Of a stretch of 64,000 nucleotides of DNA, positions 1 to 10,350 are shown one piece after another (position 1 is the first letter of the stretch; each line of letters starts with the position of its first letter). The stretch lies in assembly GCA_950022655.1 (NCBI GenBank), contig OX465584.1:47722723-47786722 (forward strand), read 5' to 3'. The translations under genes and the position numbers were made by a program. This stretch comes from Alentia gelatinosa (taxonomy: Eukaryota > Annelida > Polychaeta > Phyllodocida > Polynoidae). The notes under the pieces are model-generated. The model saw nothing but the letters and a program-made list of their open reading frames with translations, did no database searches and was not told where the DNA came from.

Positions 1-130
1 GTTTGAACCAGTGTTTATTGGTGTGTATGAAGCAAAATCTAATCTTGCTTTGTTTTACACAAGAAGAAACAATCTTATGAACTGAAAATGTAAACAAGGA
101 TTTCCTTGGAAAAGAACTGCTATCTCCTGT
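1..130 (+). repeat. Family A dispersed repeat, right part, cut by window edge
   Basis: Shares the right half of family A: tttattggtgtg, ttttacacaagaa, a run ending gaactgaaaatg, and caaggatttcc followed by tggaaaag. The left half lies outside the window. Confidence 0.75.
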
Positions 131-2216
131 TCCTAGGGCCCTTCACCTATGTCGGTGGCCTCATGGCCATCATGTGACGAGGTAAAATTTCGTCTTTTTT
201 AGGTGTATACTTACTCTCTATGTAAGACAATATACTTATTATCAATCAGATATATTCCTCTGCCTTTGGCATCGCTATATCTGATTGCTAATTTCAGCAC
301 ATAGTATTGACGTACAAAGTCAGTCAACCAGTTTCACTATATGGCACATAGTTATTGTGTTATGGAGACGGCAATCTTTCCCCCTGACGCTAAATAAAAC
401 ACCAGGTGGTGGGTTCAGTTATCAATGGAGTCTATTAAAAATATTTTATTTGGTTTGCCATAAAAGGGTTTTAACCTCGTCTCACGATTATCTATAGATT
501 ATGACAGCAGAAACAAGGTGGCTGTCCCCTGACTACAGTGGCACTATATTACAATTTATCCTACCCCTAATAAAAAACGCCATAGGCTTAACATGGGATT
601 TCTTTATGTCACGGGTCAAACTCGTGACGTCTCTTCATATTATTGGTGGATGATGGCGGAACTAGCAATCACTCTGTGCCCTACATGCTGTCACACAGGT
701 GCTCCTGGCGTTCACGCAGTGGTCAACATGCCGCGCATATCCATCACAAACGGCTCAGACACACGTCACCTCGACACGGGTCTCACCAGCTAATATTCCC
801 CAGCTCCACACAGGCACTCCGTGTAGGTAACTTCAATGCTAGCAGAAACAATGTAAGAAATCCGCTTAAAAAAAGTTGCAACTCCCGTTATAACTAATTA
901 AATTAAGTTAGTTAGGATAGAGAAAATTCCCCTTGGGGCAAAAAAGGGAGCAATTAACAGACCATTGTATATGATACAGACCGTTAATATGAATGTTGCG
1001 TTGTACTCATGTGAAGCGAACCTAATAGGTCATGAAGAAAAAGATAAGTAGCAACTGCTCCTTAAAATATGTATACATATATTCCCCAGCTCCTTGATCC
1101 CTTTCATCCCGGCACAATTAACCAAGCAGGCCTGTGGTATGAACGGCCGGTTCCCTGGTACAAACCCCATACACCTACCTTTCATTGAACACAGAAATAA
1201 TTTCATATTTATTTTTAACCAAATCGTCTTTCATCACAGTGGTAGCATAGTGCAGATCAGTCCGACTTTCGCTAGCTCAGTCCGAAAATATGATTGAAGG
1301 ATAGGAAGATTAAATTGTGAGATTTATCGTTCGCTTGACATACTTTTTGTTTTCTAATCCGCTTCCGTCTATTTATACACTGGGTGAACCCACCATGCGA
1401 ACATGTTTTGCCTCACCATTATAGTGCTCCGCTTTACTACATGCACTCATATTATTAGCATGTTTGTATGTATGTTTTTTTTCTAAATGGCCGTTACAAC
1501 TGATTGAGCTACATGGTCGTCTCCGGTACACAAGTTCTGATCCTATCTCCGGTTGATGTCCTTCCATTGATTGGTTGTGTTGGAGATGTTAACACTACAG
1601 AAATAGCCAATCAAATCACTGCTAGATAAAGCTGCGGGATAACGTCACAGACCACAAGTGTGTGCACTGGTTCCCCGGTTATCCGCTAGAGGGCTCGGAT
1701 AGGAGGGGGGGACTACATTGGCCACTAGAGCAGATGCTTGCTACAACACTACGTTAGCTCTGGTGGGGCTAAATCCGCAGCCACCTTGACCCTGAACTCG
1801 CTCTCATTTTCCTGTAGATTTTTCGTACCATGTGGACCTATGCTTGGAGAGTTCCATTTCGCATTCTTGAAGCCATTTTTCCATGTTCTCATTTCTTTTT
1901 GTGTGTATTTAGAATAAAATGTCCATTAAGCTAGACCTTATTATCAATTGTGTAAGCTATGTATAGTACAGAACTTAACTGGGCCAAACTTGTTTGGTCC
2001 AGATTGATGTCTATGGCCGGACACAGGCTGAATCAAACCAACATCGTAGTCGGAACAGAGCAGAGACAGAGGTGGCCGTCAATCTAATGGAGGAACCAGA
2101 CAAACAACTGTACAGTGTCTGCTTGTGTGTGTCTCTACCTCTAAGATCGTTTAGTCAGCTCACCCTTTCTTTCTGAATGTGCTTCTGATTGTTATTGTTG
2201 GTTAATGGTGTTTTCA
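131..2216. other. No recognisable gene or repeat family
   Basis: AT-rich sequence with scattered short open frames, none resembling a known protein. The only notable site is a CTCF-like core at 1683-1696 (ccgctagagggctc). Confidence 0.6.
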
Positions 2217-2490
2217 GGGATGACGGTTGAGGCCAGAAGTGGATATATTTTTTCATGTGGAATTCACTGCCTCAGAGAGACTGAGAAAACATGGAAAACA
2301 CATCAGTGTTGGCCATGAAATGGAGCTGATGGGCTATGAGGAAGTTCAGACCACTGTTTTATTGTACTGAATTAGGCTCAGTTTATACTATCTTTATAAA
2401 TACAAGAACAAATAATTGTATAAACAAGAAATAAAAACAAGTATTCCCGTGGAAAAGTGAAAAATGTCCATCTCTGTGTTTTATATCATG
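2217..2490 (+). repeat. Family A dispersed repeat, full-length copy
   Basis: Best reference copy. The order is gggatgacggttg, tttttcatgtggaattcac, tgcctcagagagactgag, aaaacatggaaaacacatca, gtgttggccatgaaatgg, cactgttttattg, and after an AT-rich stretch aaataaaaacaag and gtggaaaagtgaaaaatg. No protein is encoded and no TIR is obvious. Confidence 0.85.
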
Positions 2491-2499
2491 GCAATTGCC

Positions 2500-4400
2500 A
2501 GGTCATATCCCGGCGAGATCGGAATTATCTGAAGAATAGGACAGACAAACAGGAAATACAGCGGCACGACTTCTTAATCTCTATCTATCTGCTCAGTCTC
2601 CTCCTTGTATCCAAGTTTCATCTTCGATCAAACTTTCTCAGTTCCTGCCTCTGTGCCGGACTTGTTATTTATCTCAAGACTTTCAGTAAAAAAAGTCTCA
2701 TCTTTTTAATTCGTCTTGACATCACGGTGTCCCTCTCTCCTGCTCCCTGGTCTGGTGCAGCAGATACAAATCAGGCGGAACACAAAGTCAATGATGCGTC
2801 ACGTCACGTGTGCTCTTCTTTGAAATCTCAACAAAATGTTACAACTATGTGCTCCTCAGTGCTCACTAGACCATTAAGGACGTACTGGTTAGCAGTTACT
2901 TAACCCATTATAGGCTGCACACCTTTCCCAGAGCAGTAAGTACAGGGCAGCTTCACCAACACTATACACTATGTAGCCTCACAGATTTCTACGTTTTATC
3001 AGGATTTATTGTAGAATATTAATCTAACTATGGAGATATTCAATATAAAAGTATACAATTTCTCAACATATATAACCCCACATTTACCCTGAAGATAACC
3101 ATCAAAATCCTCGAATACTTGTTGAAAAAACTTGTTATCAACCTATTCATTAAAATCACTGAAAAAATGGCTTAATGCATTGTCTTGACCGGGTGCCCTG
3201 CTATTAAAGGGTTATTTGGAAAGAAGGAAGGTATTCATTTTTCACAGTATCTATTCCACACACTACATTCGGGGATTGTAGCTATTTTCTTCACAACGTG
3301 GTAGTTTTCAGTGCATTCGGTGCTCTTCAATCAATAAACCTGCAAGGTTATCACTTCACCAGGCACCATGTATCATATAGTCACAACATAATGCCGAAAA
3401 AAATGGAATACGTACTTGGAAATGGGATTTAATTTCAGCAAGGTGGATCTTTTTCACGGCCTTTTATCTCTATAAGCAACTACTAATCTGCACAAACTGG
3501 GCTAGTATTATCTAGAAACTCCTCTAATCTCAATCGGCAGAGAGGTCGAGAATAGTATTTTTCCCGGCCAGTCAGAGGCTCAGGGCAGCCTGGTGGGTCT
3601 GGTCTATTTCATTATTCACTTAATACGGAGTCTCCATACTAAACTAATAGAGTCTACAGATCGCTGCTAAGTAGAATACAGAATGCCATATTCTCCTGGA
3701 AGAATACAAAAAAGTCCCTAGCGTGGAAAGTAGTGCGTGAAAGGATGGGTGATTTTTTTCTTTCCTTTGATAACATAAATTTGGAATGATGAATAATAAA
3801 CACAACACTACCATGATTTTGATCTGCATGGTCGTATTCTCCTTGAAGTTGCCACTACGCAATATATTCGCATTCGCTCAGATATTACTATGGTCAGCTA
3901 TATCGTATATATTCCATCCGTAGGTAATTCACAACAAGACCGAATGGGGGCGACACATGTTTGGTGACAGGGGTCACACATATATGGCGGTGTCCATACA
4001 AGAATGACTATGTGCTTTATCGCACCACCCTGTTTCTATTCAAAGTAGTGCAGCATATGCACGTCGCATACGTATGTAAAATTCACCTCCACTTATTTCA
4101 TATTTATAGCATGCATCCGGTAGAAAAGTGGACCTGATGGCTATGATGACTTCAGAACACGTCGAAATTAGACCTCTTGGATGTAATCAATTCTGAACAC
4201 AGCAATTTCAGCGAGACTAAGCAGAACGTTAATCACAGTGTTCACATCGCTACGAACCCTACCGCTGAAACAAGCCTATGTAGGCAGCCAGACTAGTACT
4301 ACCTCAGTGACAGGGATCTCAGGGGGCTTCCAAACGGTCCCTCTGGTCATGATTGTGACTTACAAGAATCTATCAAGGTATATTATTAACTAATTTCAGT
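2500..4400. other. No recognisable gene
   Basis: Includes a 148-codon open frame (2457-2903, plus) that starts inside a dispersed repeat copy and has no recognisable domain, so it is judged non-coding. Nothing else is supportable before the 33-bp minisatellite. Confidence 0.55.
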
Positions 4401-4680
4401 CATGAATATGCCTCAAGGCATTGCTATGTAGGGCCTGAAGATGCTTCTAGGCATTGCCGTATAGGACCTGAATATGCATCCAGGCATTGCTATGTAAGGC
4501 CTGAATATGCCTCCAGGCATTGCTATGTAGGGCCTGAATATGCATCTAAGCATTGCAATGTAGGGCCTGAAACTGTATCTAGGCATTGCTATGTAGGGCC
4601 TGAGGATGCCCCGGGCATTGCTATGTAAGGCCTGAATATGTATCTAGGCATTGCAATGTAGGGCCTGAAGATGTCCCCAG
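4401..4680. repeat. 33-bp minisatellite, about 8 units
   Basis: Tandem units built around ggcattgctatgtagggcc followed by tgaatatgcatcta, with point changes between copies (for example gctatgtaa, gcaatgtag). Period close to 33 bp. Confidence 0.9.
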
Positions 4681-4764
4681 ATTTTTTAGAAGTATTATTT
4701 CAAATAAGAAATAATTACAAATAAGTCCAAAAAAATTATTTGCTTAATTACTTGATTTGTCACT

Positions 4765-4935
4765 CTATATAGACTGGCTTCAATCCCTGCATCCTATGGC
4801 TACCCCTCCACCTACCTCACCCCTCCTCGCGGGAATAGAGGCCTGTCTGGCGTTAGGTAAAGTCCACATATTGCATGGTAGTTTTATTTCTTAATAATGT
4901 CCATAATCAAAGAATTGAGCAAGTCTTACTACGCT
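4765..4935. repeat. Dispersed repeat shared with 43785-43920
   Basis: Both copies read gactgg(c/a)ttca, a C-rich block with ccctccacctac, and an end with cataatcaaaga followed by gagcaagtct. A shorter piece is at 36070-36120 and an inverted fragment is at about 41110-41160. At 43785 it lies inside a family A copy. Confidence 0.7.
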
Positions 4936-5799
4936 AATCAAATTGTTTAACATACTAAAAATTCTTAGATCCACGCAGACACTGGCTCGTGTACCCGCCC
5001 CGCTCCAGCCCGCCTCACCCCGGCCGTGGTGGACCTCCTGGCGGTCTGCCGGCAGGTAACACACCCTGGAGGAGGTAGCGGGCTGACCCCACCCCGCCTT
5101 GACCCACTGGAGGGGTTTGTTTGCCCTAAGACCCACTCATGCGTGAAGTGTGTGGCTTGCCTCTCAGGCCTGGCACTGGTAAACCGTGCTAGGCTAATCC
5201 TGTAGGCTATAAGCCGCCAACTCTCCTATACAGGTCTATGGTTATGTAGTCTTACCTTGGTGCAAGTCACGGGTTCTCTTCCTGACCTCAGGTGCCCTTT
5301 GAAAAAGACCCACCCATACATGATAAGGTACGAGCTTACTGTTGTGCTTGTGTCTAATCACTGCTTAAAACCTGATGAGGATATTTGTGTACGAAACCTT
5401 ATCATATAACATTATCATATAACTGATGGTGACACTCGTTTATATTGTGGTTTTTTTTATAATTCGTCGGCGATATTTTGCTTTCTAATTGTAGGAGGTG
5501 TGTAGTCGTAGAACACCACGTGTAATTTCAAAGTACATATTTTATGGTTCACATTTTACGGTTCGCATATTTTACGGTTTATTTCACTCTACGTAATGCA
5601 CAACCCACAAACCCATCCAAGATGTGCAACACCTAAGACATGGATCTCTGGATCCAGTACTGTGTTTCTGTGTGAGTACGAGATTGGGAAATGGAAATTA
5701 AAAAACAGAACTGTAAAGAAGAAAGGAGAAACAAGTCATGCATGAAGTAGTTCACTCTTATAACACTAGGAGTGAAGTCAGTGAGCCGTGAAGAGAGAG

Positions 5800-5900
5800 A
5801 AACCTTGATTCTCCGAGCAGCTCGCCTGGTTCCGCTTGAGTGACCTCGCGGTGGTGGCGGTGGTGGTATCCGTGGTGCTCCAGCAGTGCTCCAGTCAACC
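5800..5900 (-). other. GC-rich stretch just downstream of PDZ-C, possible unproven exon
   Basis: A GC-rich patch stands out of AT-rich surroundings. On the minus strand it can be read as proline-rich (IPPPPPPRG, then a basic RRAARR) in one frame, or His-rich in the phase that would follow PDZ-C after the AG near 5924. Neither reading resembles the NHERF ezrin-binding tail. I cannot show a convincing acceptor/donor pair. Confidence 0.12.
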
Positions 5901-6035
5901 ATGACGCTTCTCCTGTGCTCAACACACCCACACATAAAGCACAGCGTTACGTATGGCTGAATCCGGACTTATATCACTAAGGGCTCTTAACCAACTCTTA
6001 CCCCACTCCGCTGGGAGTCTGCACACCACACTTAC

Positions 6036-6503
6036 CCTTAGCGACGGCTGGGGCGGCGGCGGGGGCGGCGGCGGCTCCCTGGGGCTTGCTGTCCGGGCAG
6101 ACAATCCGCTTCACGGCGGGCAAATCGGCGGTAATCTTCACCCCCTTGTTCTTGTAATAGGCGAAGGTCTCTGCGTCCACGAGCAGCATCTTCACCTGGG
6201 TCTTGTCGCCGGTGATCTTGCCGACGACGGCCGTGTGGCTCGCCGTCTCCACGTCGTCCCCGTTCACGGCCAGGATGTTGTCCCCGGCGAGCACCCCGGC
6301 AGCCTCGGCCGGCGAACCCGCGTCAACCGCCCCGATGAAGTTGCCCACGCGGCCCTTCTCGGCGTTCAGGTTGAAACCGTAACCCTGGAAGTCCGTCCAG
6401 CGCTTCAGGTGGCACTCCCGGGGGCTAGGTCCTTCCGGTTCCGGTTCCGCTTCAGCCGCCACTGCGACGGCAGCGACGACGGCGACGGCGGCGGCGACTT
6501 CGG
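6036..6503 (-). CDS. NHERF-like PDZ scaffold gene, exon with third PDZ domain (PDZ-C)
   Basis: Third visible exon. The acceptor is acaccccttcag above 6503 and the donor is AAGG/gtaagtgt at 6036/6035. It is 468 bp, phase 1 on both sides, and in frame with PDZ-B. It begins with an Ala/Val-rich stretch (EVAAAVAVVAAVAVAAEAE), then EGPSPRECHLKRW, then a PDZ domain: DFQGYGFNLNAEKGRVGNF, GAVDAGSPAEAAGVLAGDNI, AVNGDDVETASHTAVVGKI, MLLVDAETFAYYKNKG and KRIVCPDSKP. An Ala/Pro-rich tail ends AVAKG at the donor. The ending VAKG/gtaag is shared with the PDZ-B exon, which suggests PDZ-B and PDZ-C arose by tandem exon duplication. No stop codon falls inside the exon, so further coding exons must follow at lower coordinates. 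Vertebrate NHERF1/2 have two PDZ domains and PDZK1/NHERF4 four, so three visible here makes the family member uncertain. Confidence 0.92.
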
Positions 6504-7831
6504 CTGAAGGGGTGTATTAGTGAAGGTGAAAATCATGTGATAGAAGAATTGTGAATTTTTACTCCCCCATGTATTCTGTTTCCTCTCCAAAGCTTTTTTT
6601 TCTGTTTCTAAAGCACGAATAATAAATAACAAACAAATCAAACGTTGGCCTTCTCCAAAAAAAGCATAGATGGAAATATGTCAAGACTCCAAAGTCAGTC
6701 AGCAGTACAGAGGTTTACGAGTGCATCTGTTGGTTTCACAAAACTCTCAAAGGCTGTGAGGTGGCAGAGAAAAGAGTGTTCTCAGAGGAAAGTTCAGGTT
6801 GTGAGGTCAAACTTTTTACATGCTCAAAACATCACACACTGGTCACTACTAATTACTACATAATCTGCGTTAGATAATCCTCACACTAGTCTCCTCAAAA
6901 GTCTAATTAGGGTTAAGCAAACGTCACTGCAAAAAGGATTAATTCAACTTACTGCATTCACTGCTGAAAGTGGAGGAGAACTGCTACTTACTGCACTCTG
7001 TTAGTCCTAACCTGGCTGCTATTACTTATATGTACTTATTGTTAGGGATGGGGGATGCTGATGCTTATATAGTGATACTAGGCATCAAACCTGAGTACTC
7101 ATCAACATCATACTCTGTGCTGTTAGGTGGCAGGGATTTTCTATGGTGATAATAAATGTTCTGCCAATATCTTGGCGATCCTAGATGTAAAGTATCTTAA
7201 AATTATCAATCACTCATAGAACTTGGTATTCCTATATTTTAAAAAAATGCATACTTTAGTGATTTGACATAAGACTAATTTCAGGGGTGTTCACGTAATT
7301 CTAATTTCTGGGGAAGTGTTTGTAATTTCTTCTTCAGTCTTCTGTCATATTGTCAATCATGGAAGCGGACTGCATGGTCATTGATGACCTCTTAATTAAG
7401 TCATTAGTTATTTAATCACTTAGCATTACCCCTGAATCGTGCCAGGTAACTTAGCATGTAACCGCTCCGGGCCCTTACACCACTGGGTGCTTAATCGCTA
7501 CCAAATAAAACCACATAAATGGGCATCTTACCGTATGCCCCTTATGCTCAGTTCGTATAGCCTTAATGGAGATATTTTGTGATCCTTCTCTTCTCCCTTG
7601 AAAGTAAATTTCCTTATTCGACGTACTCCTTTAAGAGTCTTTCCGTTGAATTTTCTTAATACCTAGGAGGAATCTGGGAGGATGCGGTTTAGTATCAACA
7701 ACGTGTGCGTGTGGGCGGCTTAATTCTTCTAGATCTGGATCAGGTGCCAAGCCGAGGTCCTTGGAACATCAGCAGATTCCGTGGATGGCGCAGGGAATGA
7801 TGATGGTGGTGGTGGTGATTGTGACTCTTAC
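6504..7831 (-). other. Intron between PDZ-B and PDZ-C exons
   Basis: A phase-1 intron of 1,328 bp bounded by gtaagagt and ccccttcag. It is AT-rich, with no repeat family of this window recognised inside it and no open frame resembling a known protein. Confidence 0.85.
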
Positions 7832-8560
7832 CTTTGGCGACTGGAGCCTCCGCGGGGCAGATAATCTTCTCCACTTCTACCATATCCCCGTGGATCTTAA
7901 TCCCACGCTCCTTGTAATACTCCTCCGTTTGCTTATCCGCCACCAGCATGAGCACCTCATCTGGCTTGGTCTTGATCTTCTGCACCACCTGGGTGTGGTT
8001 GTCCTCGAAGATATTCTGGCCGTGCACCTCAATGATGCGGTCCTCCTCGCGTAGTCCACCCAGATCGGCCGGGGACCCTGCCTCCACGGCGCCGATGAAG
8101 TGGCCCTCCACGGTGGCGCCCCCGTGCAGGTTGAAGCCATAGCCCTGGAAGCTGGCCCACTTGCGGACGTGGCAGAGCCGCGGGTGCGGGGCATCGGCGT
8201 CGACGGTGGGTGCTGCAGCGGCGGCCACGGCAGCCACAGCGGCCACGGCGGCGGCAGCCTCCATGGGCGACGGCAGGTTCTCCGACTTTGGCTCTTCCAC
8301 TGCTGGTTCTGCTTGCTTTACTTCTGGTTCTGCCGGGGCGTGCTGGGCTTCTGCCACTGGGGCTTCTGCCACTGGGGCCTCTGCCACTGGGGCCTCTGCC
8401 ACAGGGGTTTGTGCGGCTTCCACTTCTGCTACAACCTCGGCGGTTGCGGTTGCGGCGGCGACTGCAGCAATGGCGGCCTCGGCCTCAGCCTCGGTGACCT
8501 CGTCAGACATCACCGCCTGAGGCTCGGGCACGGCCGGCGGAGGTGTCGGGGGAGGCACGT
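7832..8560 (-). CDS. NHERF-like PDZ scaffold gene, exon with Ala/Pro-rich linker and second PDZ domain (PDZ-B)
   Basis: Second visible exon of the same gene. The acceptor is tatatgttcag above 8560 and the donor is CAAAG/gtaagagt at 7832/7831. It is 729 bp, phase 1 on both sides, and joins PDZ-A in frame. The first ~125 codons are a low-complexity linker rich in Ala, Glu, Pro and Val, including a tandem PVAEA peptide repeated about four times and an Ala/Val tract. A full PDZ domain follows: PHPRLCHVRKWASFQGYGFNL (loop GYGF), HFIGAVEAGSPADLGGL, EDRIIEVHGQNI, HTQVVQKIK and LMLVADKQTEEYYKERG, ending IICPAEAPVAKG. NHERF proteins have flexible acidic/proline-rich linkers between PDZ domains, so the linker fits, although it is unusually repetitive. 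A run of histidines beyond the donor is intron read-through. An in-frame Met occurs in the linker (AVMSDE), so an alternative start here cannot be excluded. Confidence 0.93.
8346..8412 (-). repeat. Coding 15-bp minisatellite inside PDZ-B exon linker
   Basis: About four units of gcttctgccactggg (plus strand) encode repeated PVAEA peptides on the minus strand. The unit is a multiple of three, so copy-number changes would keep frame. Confidence 0.9.
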
Positions 8561-9084
8561 CTGAACATATAATTCATCATGTTTGACCAAAATCATCCGT
8601 AAAAGAGGGGGAACACTGGGAGATAAAAAGCAAGTAAAGACCACAAGACTTAGAGCGTTGCTAAAGGGATGGCACCATGATCGTACTGTCACGATATAGC
8701 GCACTTAGAGGTAAAGGCTCAGTAGTTGTTGGGAAAGTCAACCAAGGATAGCATAGGACTGCTACTAATTGGTTTTATCCTTGATACCTTAACGATATCC
8801 GCTGAAATCACGGAAATATATAACTACCATAATAGCATACATTGTTCCCAAAGCCCTTCTTAAACATATAGTTTATTAACCTTGTCATTTAACCGGGATA
8901 TTACGGGGGTTAAAGGAATATAAGGCATCGAAGCCAGGGATACTTAAATCAGTATGTGCATATTTCATTTCCTGATCATCTATCAATATAATTTCTTCTA
9001 TGGCTGGCTTGTGGTGTTTTTGCCACACCTTAGTTATTCTCAATATGATTTCATTGATTAACCTGGATTATGTGAGTGGTGTGC

Positions 9085-9275
9085 ATTCATCATGTGAAAG
9101 CTACTGCCTCAGAGAGGCTGAGAAATAAGGGGAAACTGCTACATCAATGTTGGCCAAGGAATATGGTGAGGTTTGTGGTGAGATTCAAACCACGGTTTTA
9201 TTGGCATGAATGAGGCTCAATAGAATCAAGTATTTCCATGTCAAAGTAGAAAATTGCCAGCTCTGAGGAAAAGAC
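9085..9275 (+). repeat. Family A dispersed repeat
   Basis: Contains tgcctcagagaggctgag, tgttggccaaggaatatgg and ccacggttttattgg, then a shortened right end (tccatgtcaaagtagaaaattgcc). Confidence 0.85.
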
Positions 9276-9359
9276 CTCTGTTGAGAAAAGTTTGCCCGGG
9301 AATTGCTCGAAACTCTCTGATGTCGCCTAGAGAACTTCTAGCAGGCCAGACGTCAGTGT

Positions 9360-9545
9360 GGTCGCGTTCACATGGGATCCGCTGACCTACATGCCAAGCG
9401 ATGCGCGTCGGGCGGCCGTGAGGATGCGGCGGGCGGCACCGGGGCGTCGGAGGCGGGCGTTCTGCTGCCTCATTGGGCGAGCGTGTTGGGCGGCGTCCAA
9501 ACCTCGCCGATTACGTCTCGGGCACTGTCCAGCCCAGTCAGCCAG
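9360..9545. promoter_or_regulatory. GC- and CpG-rich island ~0.8 kb upstream of the PDZ-B exon
   Basis: A sharp CpG-rich block (gcgcgtcgggcggccgtg, gcggcgggcggcaccggggc) in AT-rich intron, with cgcccaatgagg on the minus strand as a possible CCAAT box. It could be an alternative promoter for a shorter transcript. Not shown by sequence alone. Confidence 0.3.
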
Positions 9546-9984
9546 CCACCACCAGCCTCACGGGCCATTAACGAAACAGGCAATGGTTTCAGGCTCACTT
9601 CCCCTAGCAATGCTTTTATTTCTGCCATCGCCCTTTGGTATCTGTCTGAGTATGCTATTTGCATGAATTATGCATGATGTAAAACCACAAAGGGTATGCT
9701 GGGATCTTATGTAATGACCCATTAAAGATAGAGGGGCTCGAGCAGTTTCCTACTTCATCTCTCCGTGGGGTGTTGTATGTTCACACGAGAATGGGAAATG
9801 CCCTGATATTGTGTTTGAGTGTCAGGCAACCATCAGCCTCATCTGAGGCGCCAATCAGAGAAATTAGGCCTAAATCAAGATAGACTGACAGCGTTCAAGC
9901 CCCAACTACCTCGAACGACGCTACGCTGAACAAAGTGTTGGTTGACTAGACCTAGACAATATCTACAGAACATGCATTGCGCTT

Positions 9985-10266
9985 TACTAGTTCTGCTTTG
10001 TTTGTTTGATTTAATATCCAGTCAACCATTCCAAGGCCTTTCCAGACTTTTTCATGGTTAAGCTTTTTCTCACTATTTTTACAGCACAAGGGTGCTGCTG
10101 TGATGAATTCAGGTGGAAATCCACCCCTACACATTTGCCAAGGTAAAAGTTCTTCTACTTCCTACACCACATATGATATGGAATGTAAGGGACTGGCCTT
10201 TAATATAGCAGTAAATCCACCACTGCTGGGGATGAATAGAAAGCTGGCTGCAGTGGTACTTGAACC
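9985..10266 (-). mobile_element. tRNA-derived SINE, head truncated
   Basis: On the minus strand a degenerate B box (ggttcaagtacc, around 10252-10263) leads into a body shared with the other SINE copies (ccccagcagtggtgga, ggggtggatttcc), then a tail with tttgtttgatttaata near 9997. The A-box end is missing. Similar ~30-bp direct repeats flank it (about 9947-9977 and 10267-10297, sharing caatatctacagaac) and could be a target-site duplication. Confidence 0.75.
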
Positions 10267-10297
10267 TAGACCTAAACAATATCTACAGAACTCATTG

Positions 10298-10350
10298 TGT
10301 TGGCTCCGTAATCTCAGTCGTCTTCAACTCGTGAGATTATGGAGCCAACA
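10298..10350. repeat. Hairpin, 19-bp stem
   Basis: tgttggctccgtaatctca is followed 15 bases later by tgagattatggagccaaca, a 19-bp stem with one mismatch. It directly abuts the SINE copy and could be a small fold-back remnant. Confidence 0.85.

Noticed and set aside
2457..2903. 148-codon plus-strand frame
   Set aside because: It starts within a family A repeat and has no recognisable domain or splice context.
4960..5140. GC-rich block with cggcag/gtaac donor on the plus strand
   Set aside because: A weakly similar block (ctgtttgccggcaaggtagc) occurs at 61120, and it adjoins a dispersed repeat, so it is more likely repeat-derived than an exon.
5953..6507. 184-codon plus-strand frame with a glycine run
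   Set aside because: Antisense shadow of the PDZ-C exon; the glycines mirror its Ala/Pro tail.
7790..7831. Polyhistidine extension of the PDZ-B frame
   Set aside because: It lies beyond a strong gtaagagt donor, so it is intron sequence.
7877..8564. Long open frames on the plus strand and a second minus frame at the PDZ-B exon
   Set aside because: Shadows of the GC-rich PDZ-B exon; only the chosen minus-strand frame shows PDZ motifs and splice sites in phase.
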